A DNA stretch of 64,000 nt from Isoetes taiwanensis (GCA_021234155.1 JAJEKV010000008.1:7592445-7656444), one strand, 5' to 3'. Numbered from the stretch's first letter, positions 1 to 12,336 are shown. Made by a program: numbers and translations. Notes: generated by a model not told the origin, from the sequence alone.

Positions 1-603
1 AATCTGCTAACCTTGCAGGGGAGTATCAACGTAACAGGTAAATCACGTATTATTGTTATGCATGAATGTGATGATCCCAATGTCCCTCCCCACTTAGTCC
101 TTGTGGACTAACCCCGGATGTTTGTTGTGTGGTAAGATGGCACGTCCTGAAGTCACCATCGTGTTGGACCTAGACTCTTTTGTCACATGGTGGCTCAACG
201 AGACTGAGAATGAACTCGCGTTAATGTCCAAGGAAAGAGTCTACAAAATCATCATGGCATTGTTCAGGGAGTTGTATTATGCACAGAGGCAACCCCAAAT
301 TGCGGCCCAAGACCCGGAGACGGATGGGAAGTCTTCCGGGGATAGCTCTAGCGACTCCTCCTCGGTCACTTCCAAGGAGGGGGAAGATCAAAGGGCCAAT
401 TAAGCATGGGTGACGGGGTTGGCTTGGGTTTTTTTGTATATTATGGGTGTATTGTGAACTCTCCTTTGTATGTGTGGCCTTGGGCTGATGTAAACAATTT
501 AATTGTAACCAAAACTCTATGAATATAAGTTCAGCATGATTTGATTGTCTATATCCGAGTTATTTAGTGCAACGGCCTAGGCCAAGGGGCTAGGTCCGTT
601 TCA
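1..603 (+). repeat. 5' LTR of element A (3' part only)
   Basis: It aligns without gaps to 14225-14827, the end of the 3' LTR. It ends in CA directly before the primer binding site. About 19 substitutions separate the two copies. The first ~1.4 kb of this LTR lies left of the window. Confidence 0.93.
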
Positions 604-605
604 GT

Positions 606-617
606 TGGTATCAGAGC
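606..617 (+). other. Primer binding site (initiator tRNA-Met), element A
   Basis: TGGTATCAGAGC begins three bases after the LTR end. It is the usual complement of the 3' end of initiator methionine tRNA in plant gypsy and copia elements, and it fixes the LTR boundary. Confidence 0.9.
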
Positions 618-739
618 CCAAAGTTCTGACAACCTTCGGGCCGTGGGAATTAAGGGTTAGAAACTTAAGAAGTCTACTGGAAAGTAGAATTGTTTTATGG
701 AAAATAACCATTGCCGTCATTTTCCAGGTGGTTAGCAGG

Positions 740-1831
740 ATGTCGGGAAACAATGATAACAGTTTAGGAGCTGGGGTAAGTGGCACTGCTCCTACGATAA
801 CTGAGCAAATTTTGGCAGCCATGCAGTAACAGCTTGCCACCATGCAACAGCAGCTTGCCGCCAAGGATGCTGAACTTGATGAGGTCAACAAGGTTCTAAA
901 GCAACTAAAGATGGAGACCTTTAGTGGTAAAGATACCACAGGCGAGGATGTTGATGCTTGGTTGAAAGGGATCGAGTTTTATTTTCAAGTTAAGAAAACT
1001 TCGGACCTATTAAAGGCAACCGTTGCCGACATGCTATTAACTGGACCCGCCAAGATCTGGTGGGAAGAGTATAAAAAGGCTAACCATCTTTTTCTGAGCC
1101 AGATCACGTGGAGTACCTTCAAGGTAGCATTTAAACTCCATTATCTACCTGCTGGATTTGAGCTATAGCAGATGAACAAGTTTCAGAATTTGGTTCAAGA
1201 GGATACAGTAGAAGTATACGCCAATGCATTTAGGGCCTTGCAACCATACGGACCCACTATGACAGTGGCACAATTAGCTGACAAGTTTATTCGTGGGCTC
1301 AAGCCAGAGTTGACTTTGTTAGTTGGAGGGGTAACCTATCCCAGTTTAGAAGAAGCTATTCGAGTCTCCAAGTTCAAAGAACAAGTCCAAAATCGGATCA
1401 CCAAAAGTAGAGAGGAAACAACCCAGAAGGAATACCCTCATAAGCAGAGGGAAAGATCTTCTGCAGCTTCTGGAGATACTCGAGGAAATGCACGTCCTAC
1501 TCAAGAGAGGCGGTCAAATGGACCAAGCCGGATGAGTTCTGAGGAGCAGGAACGTTGCCGCCGAGAAAGATTGTGTTATTATTGCAAAGAAGCTGGGCAT
1601 ATTTTAGCTCGTTGTCCTAGAAAGTGGCAAAATAGGGGCAATGCAGAGCCGCAAGCTAGTAGTAGGAACCCAGGAGACTGGAATAGGCCAGTAACGAGTA
1701 CGCCAAGTGTTAGTGGACCTCGGAATACTCGTACGGAGGAGAGGCCTGCACGAGCCAAAGCAGTCACATTAGAGGAAGCAGGAGCAGCACCAGATATGCG
1801 TGCATACGCCATTGGTTGGAGACCCTGCTGA
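740..1831 (+). pseudogene. gag: Element A gag (nucleocapsid polyprotein), broken
   Basis: Gag forms the virus-like particle and packages element RNA. The likely start is the ATG at 740 (MSGNNDNS...), after the primer site and a short leader. The frame continues through a TAA at 827-829 and a TAG at 1166-1168, both premature. The middle has the usual retrotransposon gag core (ETFSGKD, DVDAWLKGIEFYF, IWWEEYK). A zinc knuckle of the C-x2-C-x4-H-x4-C type (CYYCKEAGHILARC) lies near 1572-1616. Near 1800 the reading frame shifts into the protease. The product would be about 360 residues without the lesions, ordinary for a chromovirus gag. Confidence 0.9.
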
Positions 1832-2288
1832 GTATATTGCTACTGACGTTATCCATCTACCAGGTAGCATTCGAACGCAACCTTTTCATTTTCTGATTGA
1901 CAGTGGTAGCACACACAATTTTATTTCGCCTAGATTGGTTGCTCAGATGGGTTTGAATGTCATTGCACGGAATCCTAGATCTGTAGAGTTAGCAGATGGT
2001 GTGATTAAGATGTCTCGCCTGGACTTTAAACTCTGTGGAATAAAGTTTCATACTAACTTTGAAGTCCTTGATCTTGGTAAGTACGATTTAATTCTCGGAA
2101 TGTCATGGTTGAAAGCCGTAGGGGCCTACATTGACTGTAAAGGCAAGACTGTCCTTTGCACCTTGTCAAATGGTTCTATCAAGAGATTGGGTAGTCGCCC
2201 TATGCTTTCTGGGCCTTCCGTGTTGACCTGCAAGCAAGCAAAGCGCTATTTGCGCGGGAGGAATCATGTATATTGGAATGATAAGTAA
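1800..2288 (+). pseudogene. pol: Element A aspartic protease domain
   Basis: A retropepsin-type protease that would cut the Gag-Pol polyprotein. The active-site motif FLIDSGSTHNFIS is intact near 1888-1930, and the second conserved block (KYDLILGMSWL) is at about 2080-2110. It is in a different frame from both gag and the following RT, so single-base indels have accumulated at about 1800 and about 2270. The C-terminal end ([12 protein letters not shown]) is frame-shifted nonsense. No independent start codon is expected, since it belongs to the polyprotein. Confidence 0.9.
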
Positions 2289-3731
2289 AGCTGCAGAAAT
2301 GCAAGAAACTATTGTCCCAAAAGCTATTCAGGAGGTGTTAGAAGAATTCAAGGACGTGTTTCCTGACAAATTAACAGAACTGCCTCCCTTTCATGAGGTG
2401 AATCATGATATTGAATTGCTTCCAGGATCTGCACCACCTTCACGACCTCCTTATCGCTTTAATGTGGTAGAGATGGCAGAACTTAAAAAGCAGCTCGAAG
2501 AATTGGTAGAGCAAGGCTTTATTAGGCCTAGCACATCTCCATTTGGAGCTCCTGTCTTATTTGTAAAGAATAAGGATGGAAGTTTGTGTTTGTGTGTAGA
2601 CTAAATCAGGTAACCATCAAGAATGCTTACGCTTTGCCACGTGTAGATGATCTATTTAATCAATTAAGTGGTAGCAAGTTCTTTTCAAAGATTGACTTGC
2701 GATCTGGCTACCATCAGATCCGGATTAAGGAAGAGGATATCCCTAAAACTGTTTTTCGCATCAGATATGGCCATTATGAATTTGTGGTAATGCCATTTGG
2801 GCTTACCAATGCACCAGCCACTTTTATGAGGCTTATGAATGATGTTTTTCGAGCTCATCTTGACCAATTTGTGCTTGTGTTTTTCGACGATATTCTGATT
2901 TATTCGAGAACGCTTGAAGAGCATGTTGAAATTTGCACTCAGTTTTGAAGCTTTTAAGGCAACATAAGCTTTATGGTAAGCTTTTCAAATGCAGTTTTGC
3001 TCAAGAGCAGCTGATTTATTTAGGCCATGTTGTCTCCAACAAGGGAATTGAGCCAGATCCTGAAAAGGTAAAAGCTATACAAGAATGGCCACAACCTCAA
3101 TCTGTAAGGGAAATCTGGGCATTCATAGGATTAGCTAGATATTATCGCAAGTTTGTAAGGCATTTTTCCAGGAAAGCAGCTCTATTGACCACCCTACTTC
3201 AAAAAGATTTAGCATTCCAATGGTCAGAGGGATGTGACCAAAGTTTTCAAATTCTAAAAGATGTCTTGATGCATGCACCAATCCATCTATGGAGCGGGAT
3301 TTTTGTGTGGTAACTGATGCCTCGGGCACTGGGATTGGTTGTGCTTTATTACAAGATGGCCATATGTGTGCATATGCATCAAAGAAACTTAATCCAGCGA
3401 ACGGAATTACCCAACCCATGATTTCGAAATGCTTGCAATTGTGCACGCCTTAAAGTTATGGAGGCATTATCTTTTGGGTAAGAAATTTCTCCTCAAGACT
3501 GATCATCAGAGTCTTAAGTATTTCCTGACGCGGCCTCAGCTAAATAATCGCCAGAAACGATGGATGCAACTGCTGCAGGAATATGATCTCACCATAATGT
3601 ATCAGCCTGGGAAAGATAACGTAATTGCAGATGTGTTGTCCCGACGATCATACTGTGCCGCCATTAGTGTTGCTAATACGCAATGGGACAGCAATCTCAC
3701 GCAGTTGATCTGGGAGGATTCTTATTTCTAG
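2266..3731 (+). pseudogene. pol: Element A reverse transcriptase and RNase H, broken
   Basis: It would copy element RNA into DNA. RT blocks in order: [16 protein letters not shown] (about 2515), [13 protein letters not shown] (about 2680), [11 protein letters not shown] (about 2790) and the catalytic FFDDILIYS (about 2880; F replaces the usual first Y). RNase H follows with TDASGTGIG (about 3310) and the LKTDHQSLKYF block (about 3495). The frame breaks at about 2600 (a few bases lost inside the VDYR motif), 2940 and 3310, and a TAG closes the frame at 3729-3731. The catalytic residues are visible but no continuous product can be made. Confidence 0.92.
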
Positions 3732-3812
3732 CCTATAGTAGCGGCACTTGAGCAAGGGGAAAACAAAAATCCTTATAAGATTGAAGCATCCAAGTTATTC
3801 TACCACAATCGG

Positions 3813-4671
3813 TTGTGCATACTGGATAATGCCGAGCTTAAACAGCAGATTATGAAGGAAGCTCATGATAGTCCAGTATCGGGTCATCCAGGAGTTCAGA
3901 AAACTCTTCGTAAGGTCCGCAAGCAGTTCTTTTGGCCTAGCATGAAGAAGGAAATTTTAGGCTACGTGGCCAGATGTTTACCATGCCAGAAGGTGAAAGC
4001 CTCTCACCAGAAGGTCGCAGGGGAATTGCAACCATTGGATATTCCTGATACAAAATGGGAAAGTATAGGTATGGATTTTATTGTGGGATTGCCTAAGACA
4101 CGAGCAGGATATGATTCCATCTATGTAGTAATGGATCGTCTCACCAAGCAAGCCCACTTTATGTCAACCAAGATCACGGCTACTACTGCAGATATTGCTA
4201 AGATTTTCATCAAGGATATATTCCGTCTGCATGGTATCCCTAAGGTTATTGTGTCAGACCGAGACACGCGCTTTGTTGGCCAGTTTTGGCAAGCACTGTT
4301 CCACGGGGTTGGAACCCAATTAAGGATGAGTACAGCTTATCATCCTCAAGCTGATGGTCAAGTTGAACGAGTTAATAAGGTTGTGGAAGACATGCTCTGG
4401 ATGTATGTTCCCGAACATCCGCACACTTGGGAATCTTATCTGTACTTAGTTGAGTTTGCCTACAAAAATACATACCAAGATTCCATAAAGATGAGCCCAT
4501 TTGAAGCAGTATATGGGCAAGAATGCCGATATCCCTTGACTTGGTGAGTCCGCAGTATAAAGTTGTTTTGGTCTAGACCATGGGAGAGGATATTGGGACA
4601 CAGCTCCGAATTATTAGACAAAATATTGCCAAAGCACAGAACCGACAAAAGCAGTATGCATATAAACGGAG
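3813..4671 (+). pseudogene. pol: Element A integrase, N-terminal and catalytic part
   Basis: It would insert the cDNA into the genome. The HHCC zinc domain is seen at about 3858-4000 (EAHDSPVSGHPG ... CLPCQKVK). The catalytic core has the first Asp in GMDFIVG (about 4070), the second in VSDRDTRF (about 4255) and the Glu in ADGQVERVN (about 4352). After 4547 the frame is lost, but integrase-like sequence (KAQNRQKQYAYKR) continues in another frame up to 4671. There DNA transposon D interrupts it. The rest of the gene resumes at 12365. Confidence 0.92.
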
Positions 4672-4699
4672 CACACTGACCCCGAATTTTGGTCCACAG
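4672..4699. repeat. Left terminal inverted repeat of D
   Basis: Starts CACACTGACCCCG and ends GGTCCACAG. It pairs with 12337-12364 with four mismatches. The preceding GAG (4669-4671) is the target duplication. Confidence 0.88.
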
Positions 4700-5400
4700 T
4701 TGTTTTTTAGTTGTACGGAAGTGTTGTTTTATGCCAAAAACAACACCAAAATGGCCCCAAAAGTCCACGTGGCCCGTTTATCCGGATTTGCACAAAGAGA
4801 CCGTGGTTTTTTGGCAAAAACATCCCACTGTGGTTTTTCTGGCAGCTTTTTGTTTTTTGGTCAACGTGTCCTTTTTTCACTATTGTTTTTTACGAACTTT
4901 TGTCAACGTGTGGTTTTTTCTTGACTGTTGTTTTTTGGAGGAGTCACGCGTTGTTTGTCTTCTAAGTAACACCCGTAGGTTTTTATATTACTACACGTGA
5001 AAAATAAAATTACAATGTCAAAGTAAGATGGTTTTTTAAAAAAATACATATTATTTAGCAAAGTGCCACATGTGTTACCTAAAGCTAGCTATTCTTTTTA
5101 ATGCTACTAACCGTTGTTTTTCTAAAAAATGACATATAGAAAAGAATTATTATGACATATAGAAAAATCTAGGTTGCTTTTAATGTGTTTTTTAACCAAT
5201 GAAATATTGACATGTAGCCGATTTTTTTAATTAAAAAACATAATTTAACCAATCAAATATCGACACGTGGCATACTTTTTAATTAAAAAAAATTGTTATG
5301 ACACGTAGAAAAAAAAGAAGGTGTTGTTTCTAATATCTTTAACCAATATTGACACGTGGCTATTGATCATTTCAAACTGCATTTTTTCAAAACATAGTCT
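4700..5400. repeat. Left subterminal repeat region of D
   Basis: T-rich direct repeats around GTTGTTTTTTG and TGTGGTTTTT fill 4700-4940. A second set repeats AACCAAT followed by GACACGTGG or GACATGTAG at about 5195-5360, separated by A/T runs. Arrays of this kind next to the ends are usual in CACTA-type elements, where they bind the transposase. ORFs here cross the junction with A and are not genes. Confidence 0.55.
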
Positions 5401-7980
5401 TACTAAAAGGAAAAACACAACATTATTCAAATCAGAGGGCAAGCGTTATTTGAAAGCATCATTTGAATGCAAATAGAATGAATACAGAATTGTGAACTTG
5501 CATTAAACTAAGTTTTCTTTGAAATACTGATTTGAATTCATTCAAATTTTACACTTCAATTTGCCTTGAAACACAGGTTATATTTTCATAAATTTATATA
5601 CACTATGAAATCATCTTCGTCTTGAAATAAATATTTGCTTTGTTCACAAACTGATAACCAGTAGAAACAAATCAGGGCGAAGAGAAAAGAAAGACCAAGC
5701 TTTTTCTACAAAAGTGCATTACTTTATGCAACAAACAACATAGTCTTCTATAGCGGTTATTAGCACAAGCCGCAATATCATATATGTGTCAGTGGTACAT
5801 CATTGCAAGAAACAAAGAAAAGAAAGAACTCGAGACAAAATCATGTTGAAACAAACTTAGAAAGCGAGTTAAAACAAGCTGCGATTGCTTTGTGGATGCA
5901 AAACCTGCCCTTGCCCTTGCAAATCCGGCCAGCCCCTGCCGCTAGAATATGAGCTGAAAAAACAAAAGACAATTTCATTTATTAAAGAAACACACAAAAT
6001 AGGAAAAGGTTTAGCCGTGTTCACCTTAATGCCATGTTCCTCCAATCCTGTAACTTTTGTGGATTTCCTTCAATCCTGTAACTTTTGTGGATTCGGCAAG
6101 CAAAGAATTAAACCTCGCCCTCCCACACCATGCAACAGGATTGCCCAGTTTATCCCTTAGACATAGGCCTTTGTGGGCGCTCTAAACCGGAAAGCGCTTG
6201 CAGACCACAACGAAAATCGCTTCTGTGGCCCTTCCAGGCCTTCTGATCCAGCAATATTACAGCCCATTAATGGCAGAACGTCCTTACAAATCCGGCCTGC
6301 AGAAGCTGCCCTTGTAAATCATATCATGCCAGAGACGATAACATGCTTGATTGAACCATAGCCAATCTCGAACCAGCATAGCCAAGCCTTGAAGGATGCA
6401 AAAACCAGCCATAGAATCGAGCTGTAAAGGGGGCGAATGGAAGTAAAAAGACTATTTTCTTTGCTTATTCTTGGGCATGCGGGGCTGGAGATGCATGATT
6501 CAATGAAATGGGAAGCAGCGCCCTAGCTAAACATGAGAAAATCTTGAGTGAAGAAACCCGTGAGCGAAAATCTTGAGTGAAGAAAACTGTGGCGCCATGG
6601 CTCGTCCGTGAGTGAGCGAAAGGCGGCAAGGTGAGCAAGGCGGACGGCGAGTGAGCGAAGGCGGCAACCAAGGCGGACGAGCGAGAGGACCAAAGCGGAA
6701 ATCGACCCTTAAACTGGACCAATAGGATGATAGTACAAGGATCGGGATCTTGGCCGTTCATCTCGGCCATTGAACGGGACACTTTTTTACTATGTATTTT
6801 AATTGTCAACATATGATAATTTATTTTCTAGCATGCTTTAGGGGGGTATCTTTTCCTATGGGTTTCGGCCTTATGGCCATGGCCAAAATACATGAACATC
6901 CTTCCGTGTTGGCCAAGGCCATACGGCCCTCATATTTTTTTCCCGTAACGCACTTAGGTCATGGCGTTATCTACACCTCGTCTAAGTGCAACCTTTTTTT
7001 ATTTTTTTAGCTTAACCATTGGATTACAACCATTGGATTGTTAAAGATAAGCGATGAATACATAAAGCCGTAGAAATACATGCTAAAACCCACAGCTAGC
7101 TGCCGCCACCTAAACCGGCGTGACAAGGAAGCAGTCGAAATCCGAAGCAGGCAAGGTTTGTGCTTCGAATGGAGACGGCTGGCCAAAAATCTAGAGAAAC
7201 AGAGGTTGGCCAAAAATCTAAAGAACAAACTAAGCGTATGCTGGTGATCTGCCTCAAGTGCCGGATTGATCTATCTCCAAGCAACAGGGCGACTACAGCA
7301 TTATCCGCAAAATCCAAATTGATGTTGCAGCACACAGGCTCTGTCCGAAGGAGTAATCTAGAGGCGCAAGCTAAAATAAAAACCAGAGGCATGCAAAACA
7401 AAAGCAAATTGTCCGGAACAGTGGTCCCAAATTGAATCTGCTCCCATATCATATTCACCGCCATCTCTCTGGAACAAGATTGGGTTCTGTCAAGAAAGGA
7501 AGTTCATGCAATTTCTAAAAATAAACCTTAGAAAGCACACTGAACAAAGGACACAATATTGAAAACCCTCCCAACCTTTGAAAACCCGATGAAGATTATC
7601 TATAGCAAATCTTATAGCATTCTAGCACTTCCCTTTCATATTTAGATGGATGGTTTTGGCTCATTTAATGCTTGATGGCAATTATTAGTATTTTTTTCCC
7701 GTCGTAAGGTTCAGTCCATTGTCTAGAAATCATAGAGATCTTCTTTAGAATCATAAGATTCAATACTTTGTTGATAATGGATTTGCACATTCCTCAAACC
7801 CCGTCAATCAAAGTAGGCTCTCTAAGTAATCCAATCAAAGTCATCATTGGACCTAGTACCTAAATATCATTAACCTCATAGTTGCAGTTTATGGGTGAAG
7901 GTTGATTGTGAGAAGGACCATGCATACACTATTTCAGTTAAAGAAGCAAGGAACACCATTATTGCAACGTTGCAAAATTG
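5401..7980. other. Unassigned internal sequence of D
   Basis: About 2.6 kb without a recognisable gene. Short ORFs of 60-122 codons occur on both strands but show no family motif. A 24-bp direct repeat containing TCCTGTAACTTTTGTGGAT lies near 6050-6090. Captured host sequence is possible but I recognise none. Confidence 0.5.
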
Positions 7981-8950
7981 GAGCCTAGGCATGTTAGAGC
8001 CTAGGTGGCATGTTGGAGCCACCTTGGCATGTTTGAGCCTAGGTGGCATGTTGGAGCGACCTTGGCATGTTAGAGACTAGGTGGCATGTTGGAGCCATCT
8101 TGGCATGTTTGAGCCACCTTGGCATGTTAGAGCCTAGGTGGCATGTTGGAGCCCACGTGGCGTGTTTGAGCCACCTTGGCATATTTGAGCAACCTTGGCA
8201 TGTTGGAGCCCACGTGACATGTTTGAGCCACCTTGTCATGGTGGAGCCTAGGTGGCATGTTGGAGCTCGCGTGGCATGTTTGAGCCACCTTGCCATGTTT
8301 GAGCCTAGATGGCATGTTGGAGCCCAATTGGCATGTTTGAGCCACCTTGGCATGTTTGAGCCTAGGTGGCATGTTTGATCCACCTTGGCATGTTGGAGCC
8401 GGGGTGGCATGTTTGAGCCACCTTTCTTGTTGGAGCCTAGGTGGCATGTTGGAGCCACCTTGGCATGTTGGAGCCTAGGTAGCATGTTTGAACCATCTTG
8501 GCATGTTGGAGCCTGGGTGGCATGTTTGTGCCACCTTGGAATGCTTGAGCCACCTTGGCATGTTAGAGCCTAGATGGCATATTGGAGCCACCTTGGCATG
8601 TTGGGGTGACCTTGGCATGTTAGACCTGGGTGGCATGTGGAGCCCACGTGGTGTGTTTGAGCCACCTTGGCATATTGGAGCCCACGTGGCATGTTGGAGC
8701 CCACATGGCATGTTTGAGCCACCTTGGCATGTTTGAGCCTAGGTGGCATGTTGGAGCCACCTTGGCATGTTGGAGCCGAGGTGGCATGTTGGAGCCTAGG
8801 TGGCACGTTGGAGCCTAGGTGGCATGCTAGAGCTCACGAGGCATGTTGGAGCCTAGTTGGCACGTTGGAGCCTACGTGGCATGTTGAAGCCACCTTGGCA
8901 TGTTGGAGCCTAGGTGGCATATTTGAGCCACCTTGGCATGCTTGAGCCTA
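7981..8950. repeat. 19-bp minisatellite, left arm of D inverted repeat
   Basis: About 50 units of 19 bp alternate between two main types: TTGGAGCCTAGGTGGCATG and TTTGAGCCACCTTGGCATG. Each unit carries GCC...GGC, so single units can fold. Because three units make 19 codons, long open frames (8043-8945) arise on both strands; these are repeat artefacts. The same repeat in reverse orientation fills 10641-11473. Confidence 0.93.
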
Positions 8951-9665
8951 GGTGAGGGCAAATGCTTGAACCTCCGGGAGGGCAAATGCCAGTGCCTCCC
9001 TTCCCGGAACCCGGTTTCCCTATCCGACCATTGAATTCTCCATTCAAGTAACTTGCTTCGGCGGGGCTCAAAAAATTCAAGATCTGTAGGAGAACATATC
9101 AAACCGCAAAGTGTCCCGGTCGGTGAGTGTAGAAACCCAAGTGTTTTGTCGTTCGGGCAGTACAAAGACTCCGGAATGGAGATTTGACTTCGCCATGTCG
9201 TCTAAAACAGCGAAATTACCCTAGGGCCCAAGTTATACGGTCATTTTTTGCAGCAAAAGAAACACGAACCCTCTACATGGCAGTATTCCGCACCCTCCGC
9301 TAAGGCCAATTCACTACGAACGTGTTGGACGTGAGCTACTTTGGCGCCCAGGGGAGCGAGGTGGTCTTACGCCCACCTAAAACTTGGTCTCCAGGGTAAT
9401 GTCAATGTTTCGAGTTCGTTGGCAGAGTCAGATCACAGTTCCGGGGTGGGAGAATTGCCCGTCCGTGGCCAGGGACCCTCCAGAGAGGACCTTTGGGTCG
9501 AACTGCTTCTGGAAGGTTTTAGGGCTCCATCTTCTGGCATCAACGCCCTCCCACTACCTCATGACATTGTGCAAGATCCTGGTCCAATCTAGCTAGGGTA
9601 TGGCCTCCAAAACGCAAACCCTGTGCCTTGCCAGGTTATTGTAGGGTTTACGTTATGGAGGCCAA
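7981..9665. repeat. Left arm of giant inverted repeat in D
   Basis: This arm consists of the minisatellite (7981-8950) followed by about 710 bp of unique sequence. The unique part reappears reverse-complemented at 9926-10640. Matching landmarks are the purine-rich GAGGGCAAATGC (8953 against 10617-10640), the GACATGGCGAAGTC segment (9190s against 10390s) and the GTTATGGAGG end (9650s against 9926). Divergence by eye is well below 10% in the unique part. Confidence 0.9.
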
Positions 9666-9925
9666 AACGTGGTCAGTTGCACTTGGGACCTGGTGTACCT
9701 TTTTCGAACATGCATGCGGAGCCATGGCAACTGAAATAACAGACTTTGGATCTATTGGCGATCCCGAATCATTCCAAAAAAAATTGCTACTACAAAATGT
9801 GTTCTTGACTTCTAATTGCGACACTGGGAGGAGGATAAATCCAAACCCCATTTCGTCAGTTTCTATTGCTTCTTGTTTTCAACTGCAGCTTCTCGACCAT
9901 GTCTCAGGTGCAACTGAATAAAACT
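9666..9925. other. Spacer (loop) between the inverted arms of D
   Basis: About 260 bp of unique DNA between the two arms. It contains no convincing gene. A further short complementarity (CAGTTGCAC near 9676, GTGCAACTG near 9908) closes the stem slightly more. Confidence 0.7.
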
Positions 9926-11473
9926 CGACCTCCATAACGTAAACCCTACAATAACCTAGCATTGCACAGGGTTTATGTTTTGGAGGCCATACCCTAGCCA
10001 GATTGGACCAGGATCTTGCACAATGTCATGAGGTAGTGGGAGGGCTTTGACGCCATAAGACGGAGCCCTAAAACCTTCCAGAAGAAGTTCGACCCAAAGG
10101 TCCTCTCTGGAGGGTCCCTGGCCACGGACGGGCAACTATCCCATCCCGGAACTGTGATCTGACTCTGCCAACGGACTCGAAACATCGACATTACCCTGGA
10201 GACCAAGTTTCGTGGGTAGACGACCACCCCTGCTCCCGGAAGCGCCAAAGTAGCTCATGTCCAACATGTTCGTAGTGAATTGTCCTTAGCGGAGGGTGCA
10301 GAATACTGCCATGTAGAGGGTTCGTGTTTCTTTTGCTGCAAAAAATGACCGTGTAACTTGGTCCCTAGGGTAATTTTGCTGTTTCGGACGACATGGCGAA
10401 GTCAAATCTCCATTCCGGAGCCTTTGTACTGCCCGAACGACAAAACACTTGGGTTTCTACACGGTCGACTGCAGGACACTTTGCGGTTTGATATGTTCTC
10501 CCGGACAGATCTTGAATTTTTTTGAGCCTGCTCGAAGCAAGTTACTTGAATGGAAAATTCAATGGTCGGATAGGGAAACCGGGTTCCGGGAAGGGAGGCA
10601 CTGGCATTTGCCCTCCCGGAGGCTCAAGCATTTGCCCTCACCTAGGCTCAAGCATGCCAAGGTGGCTCAAATATGCCACCTAGGCTCCAACATGCCACCT
10701 GGGCTTCAACATGCCACGTAGGCTCCAACATGCCAACTAGGCTCCAACATGCCTCGTGAGCTCTAGCATGCCACCTAGGCTCCAACGTGCCACCTAGGCT
10801 CCAACATGCCACCTAGGCTCCAACATGCCAAGGTGGCTCCAACATGCCACCTAGGCTCAAGCGTGCCAAGGTGGCTCAAACATGCCACGTAGGCTCCAAC
10901 ATGCCACCTATGCTCCAACATGCCACGGGCTCCAACATGCCACCTAGCATGCCACCTAGGCTCCAACATGCCACCTAGGCTCCAACATGCCACCTGGGCT
11001 CCAACATGCCACGTGAGCTCCAACATGCTAAGTTGGCTCCAACGTGCCACCTAGGCTCAAGCATGCCAAGGCGGCTCAAATATGCCACCTAGGCTCCAAC
11101 ATGCCACCAAGGCTTCAACATGCCACGTAGGCTCCAACATGCCTAGCATGCCACCTAGGCTCCAACATGCCACCTGGGCTCCAACATGCCACGTGAGCTC
11201 CAACATGCCACATAGGCTCCAACATGCCAAGTTGGCTCCAACGTGCCACCTAGGCTCAAGCATGCCAACGTGGCTCAAATATGCCACCATCAGCTCCAAC
11301 ATGCCACGTAGGCTGCAACATGCCACCTGGGCTCCAACATGCCACGTGAGCTCTAACATGACACCTAGGCTCCAACATGCCACCTACGCTCTAACATGAC
11401 ACCTAGGCTCCAACATGCCACCTACGCTCCAACATGCCACCAAGGCTTCAACATGCCACGTAGGCTCCAACGC
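9926..11473. repeat. Right arm of giant inverted repeat in D
   Basis: Reverse complement of 7981-9665: unique part 9926-10640, then minisatellite 10641-11473. The unique parts are almost equal in length (about 710 bp each). The minisatellite is about 140 bp shorter on this side, as expected if unit number drifted after the inversion formed. Confidence 0.9.
10641..11473. repeat. 19-bp minisatellite, right arm of D (inverted)
   Basis: About 44 units of the 19-bp family in the opposite orientation, for example CATGCCACCTAGGCTCCAA. Local higher-order duplications are visible: CATGCCACCTAGGCTCCAAC blocks recur around 10950 and 11150. Confidence 0.92.
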
Positions 11474-11707
11474 ATGAATGACCAAGGCAAGATATGAATG
11501 ACATGGACATGGACTTGATGACGTTAGGATATTATGGATTTGTTGCAGCGGTCCTGCACCCCGTCAAGGAATACAAATCAAATTCTTGATGGTTTTGTTA
11601 TGCAAAAATAGGCGTTAAGTAATTGAAGTAGTTGAAGTAACTTGTCTTGCATGGAATACTAGTATAAGGACATGTGATCGTGCATGTGCATCACATGTAG
11701 CAAATCA
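11474..11707. other. Sequence between right arm and subterminal repeats of D
   Basis: Includes a degenerate GAATGACATGGACATGGACT run at about 11490. No gene is seen. Confidence 0.45.
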
Positions 11708-12170
11708 AGTACTCTGTCCTACCACTATAAAGACCCGTGATATGGAAGGATAGGACATGTAGAGAATCAAGTATTCTTTCCTACTTCTATAAAAACATGT
11801 GACAATAGAAGTATTATACATGTCGTAATTCATGCATTCTTTCCTACAATGCCTTAGCAAATAAAGTACTCTGTCCTACTACTATAAAGACATGTGACAT
11901 GGAAGCATACGACATGTAGAGAATCAAGTATTCTTTCCTACTTCTATAAAGACATGTGACAATAGAAGTATTACACATGTCGTAATTCATGTATTCTTTC
12001 CTACAATGCCTTAGCAAATAAAGTACTCTGTCCTACTACTATAAAGACATGTGAATGGAAGTATAGGACATGTAGAGAATCAAATATTCTTTCCTACATC
12101 TATAAAGACATGTGACAATAGAATTATTAGACATGTAGAAATTCAAGTATTCTTTCCTACAGTGGATTGT
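11708..12170. repeat. 157-bp subterminal tandem repeat of D (three copies)
   Basis: Copies begin with AGTACTCTGTCCTAC at 11708, 11865 and 12022, an exact 157-bp period. Each copy is built of related shorter modules of the form CTATAAAGACATGTGAC...TTCTTTCCTAC, so there is a nested period of about 50 bp. Position next to the right end suggests transposase-binding repeats. Sequence shares the GACATGT core with the left subterminal region. Confidence 0.88.
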
Positions 12171-12336
12171 ATTATAAAATGACATGTCACAATAGAAGAA
12201 ACTACAAAACAACAGTGGATGTTTTAGTCCACTGAAAAAAGAACACCATTATCGAACAAAACCATACCTCCACAAATCCACATGTAGGATTCTTTGAAAA
12301 CAGGACATGTAGACCTACCAAAACTGATGTTTTCAA

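Noticed and set aside
101-403. 100-codon ORF in the 5' LTR of A, repeated at 14325-14627
   Set aside because: It starts at TTG, and 7 of about 10 base differences between the two LTR copies change the protein, so there is no sign of constraint. Its presence in both LTRs is just duplication.
4580-5000. ORFs crossing the A/D junction (114 and 103 codons)
   Set aside because: They join integrase to the terminal repeat of a transposon and have no coding character after 4671.
8039-8945. Overlapping ORFs on both strands (up to 148 codons)
   Set aside because: They are read-through of the 19-bp minisatellite, which is open in several frames because its unit lacks stops.
7981-8950. CRISPR-like array
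   Set aside because: The units are contiguous variants with no unique spacers, and the genome is a plant's.
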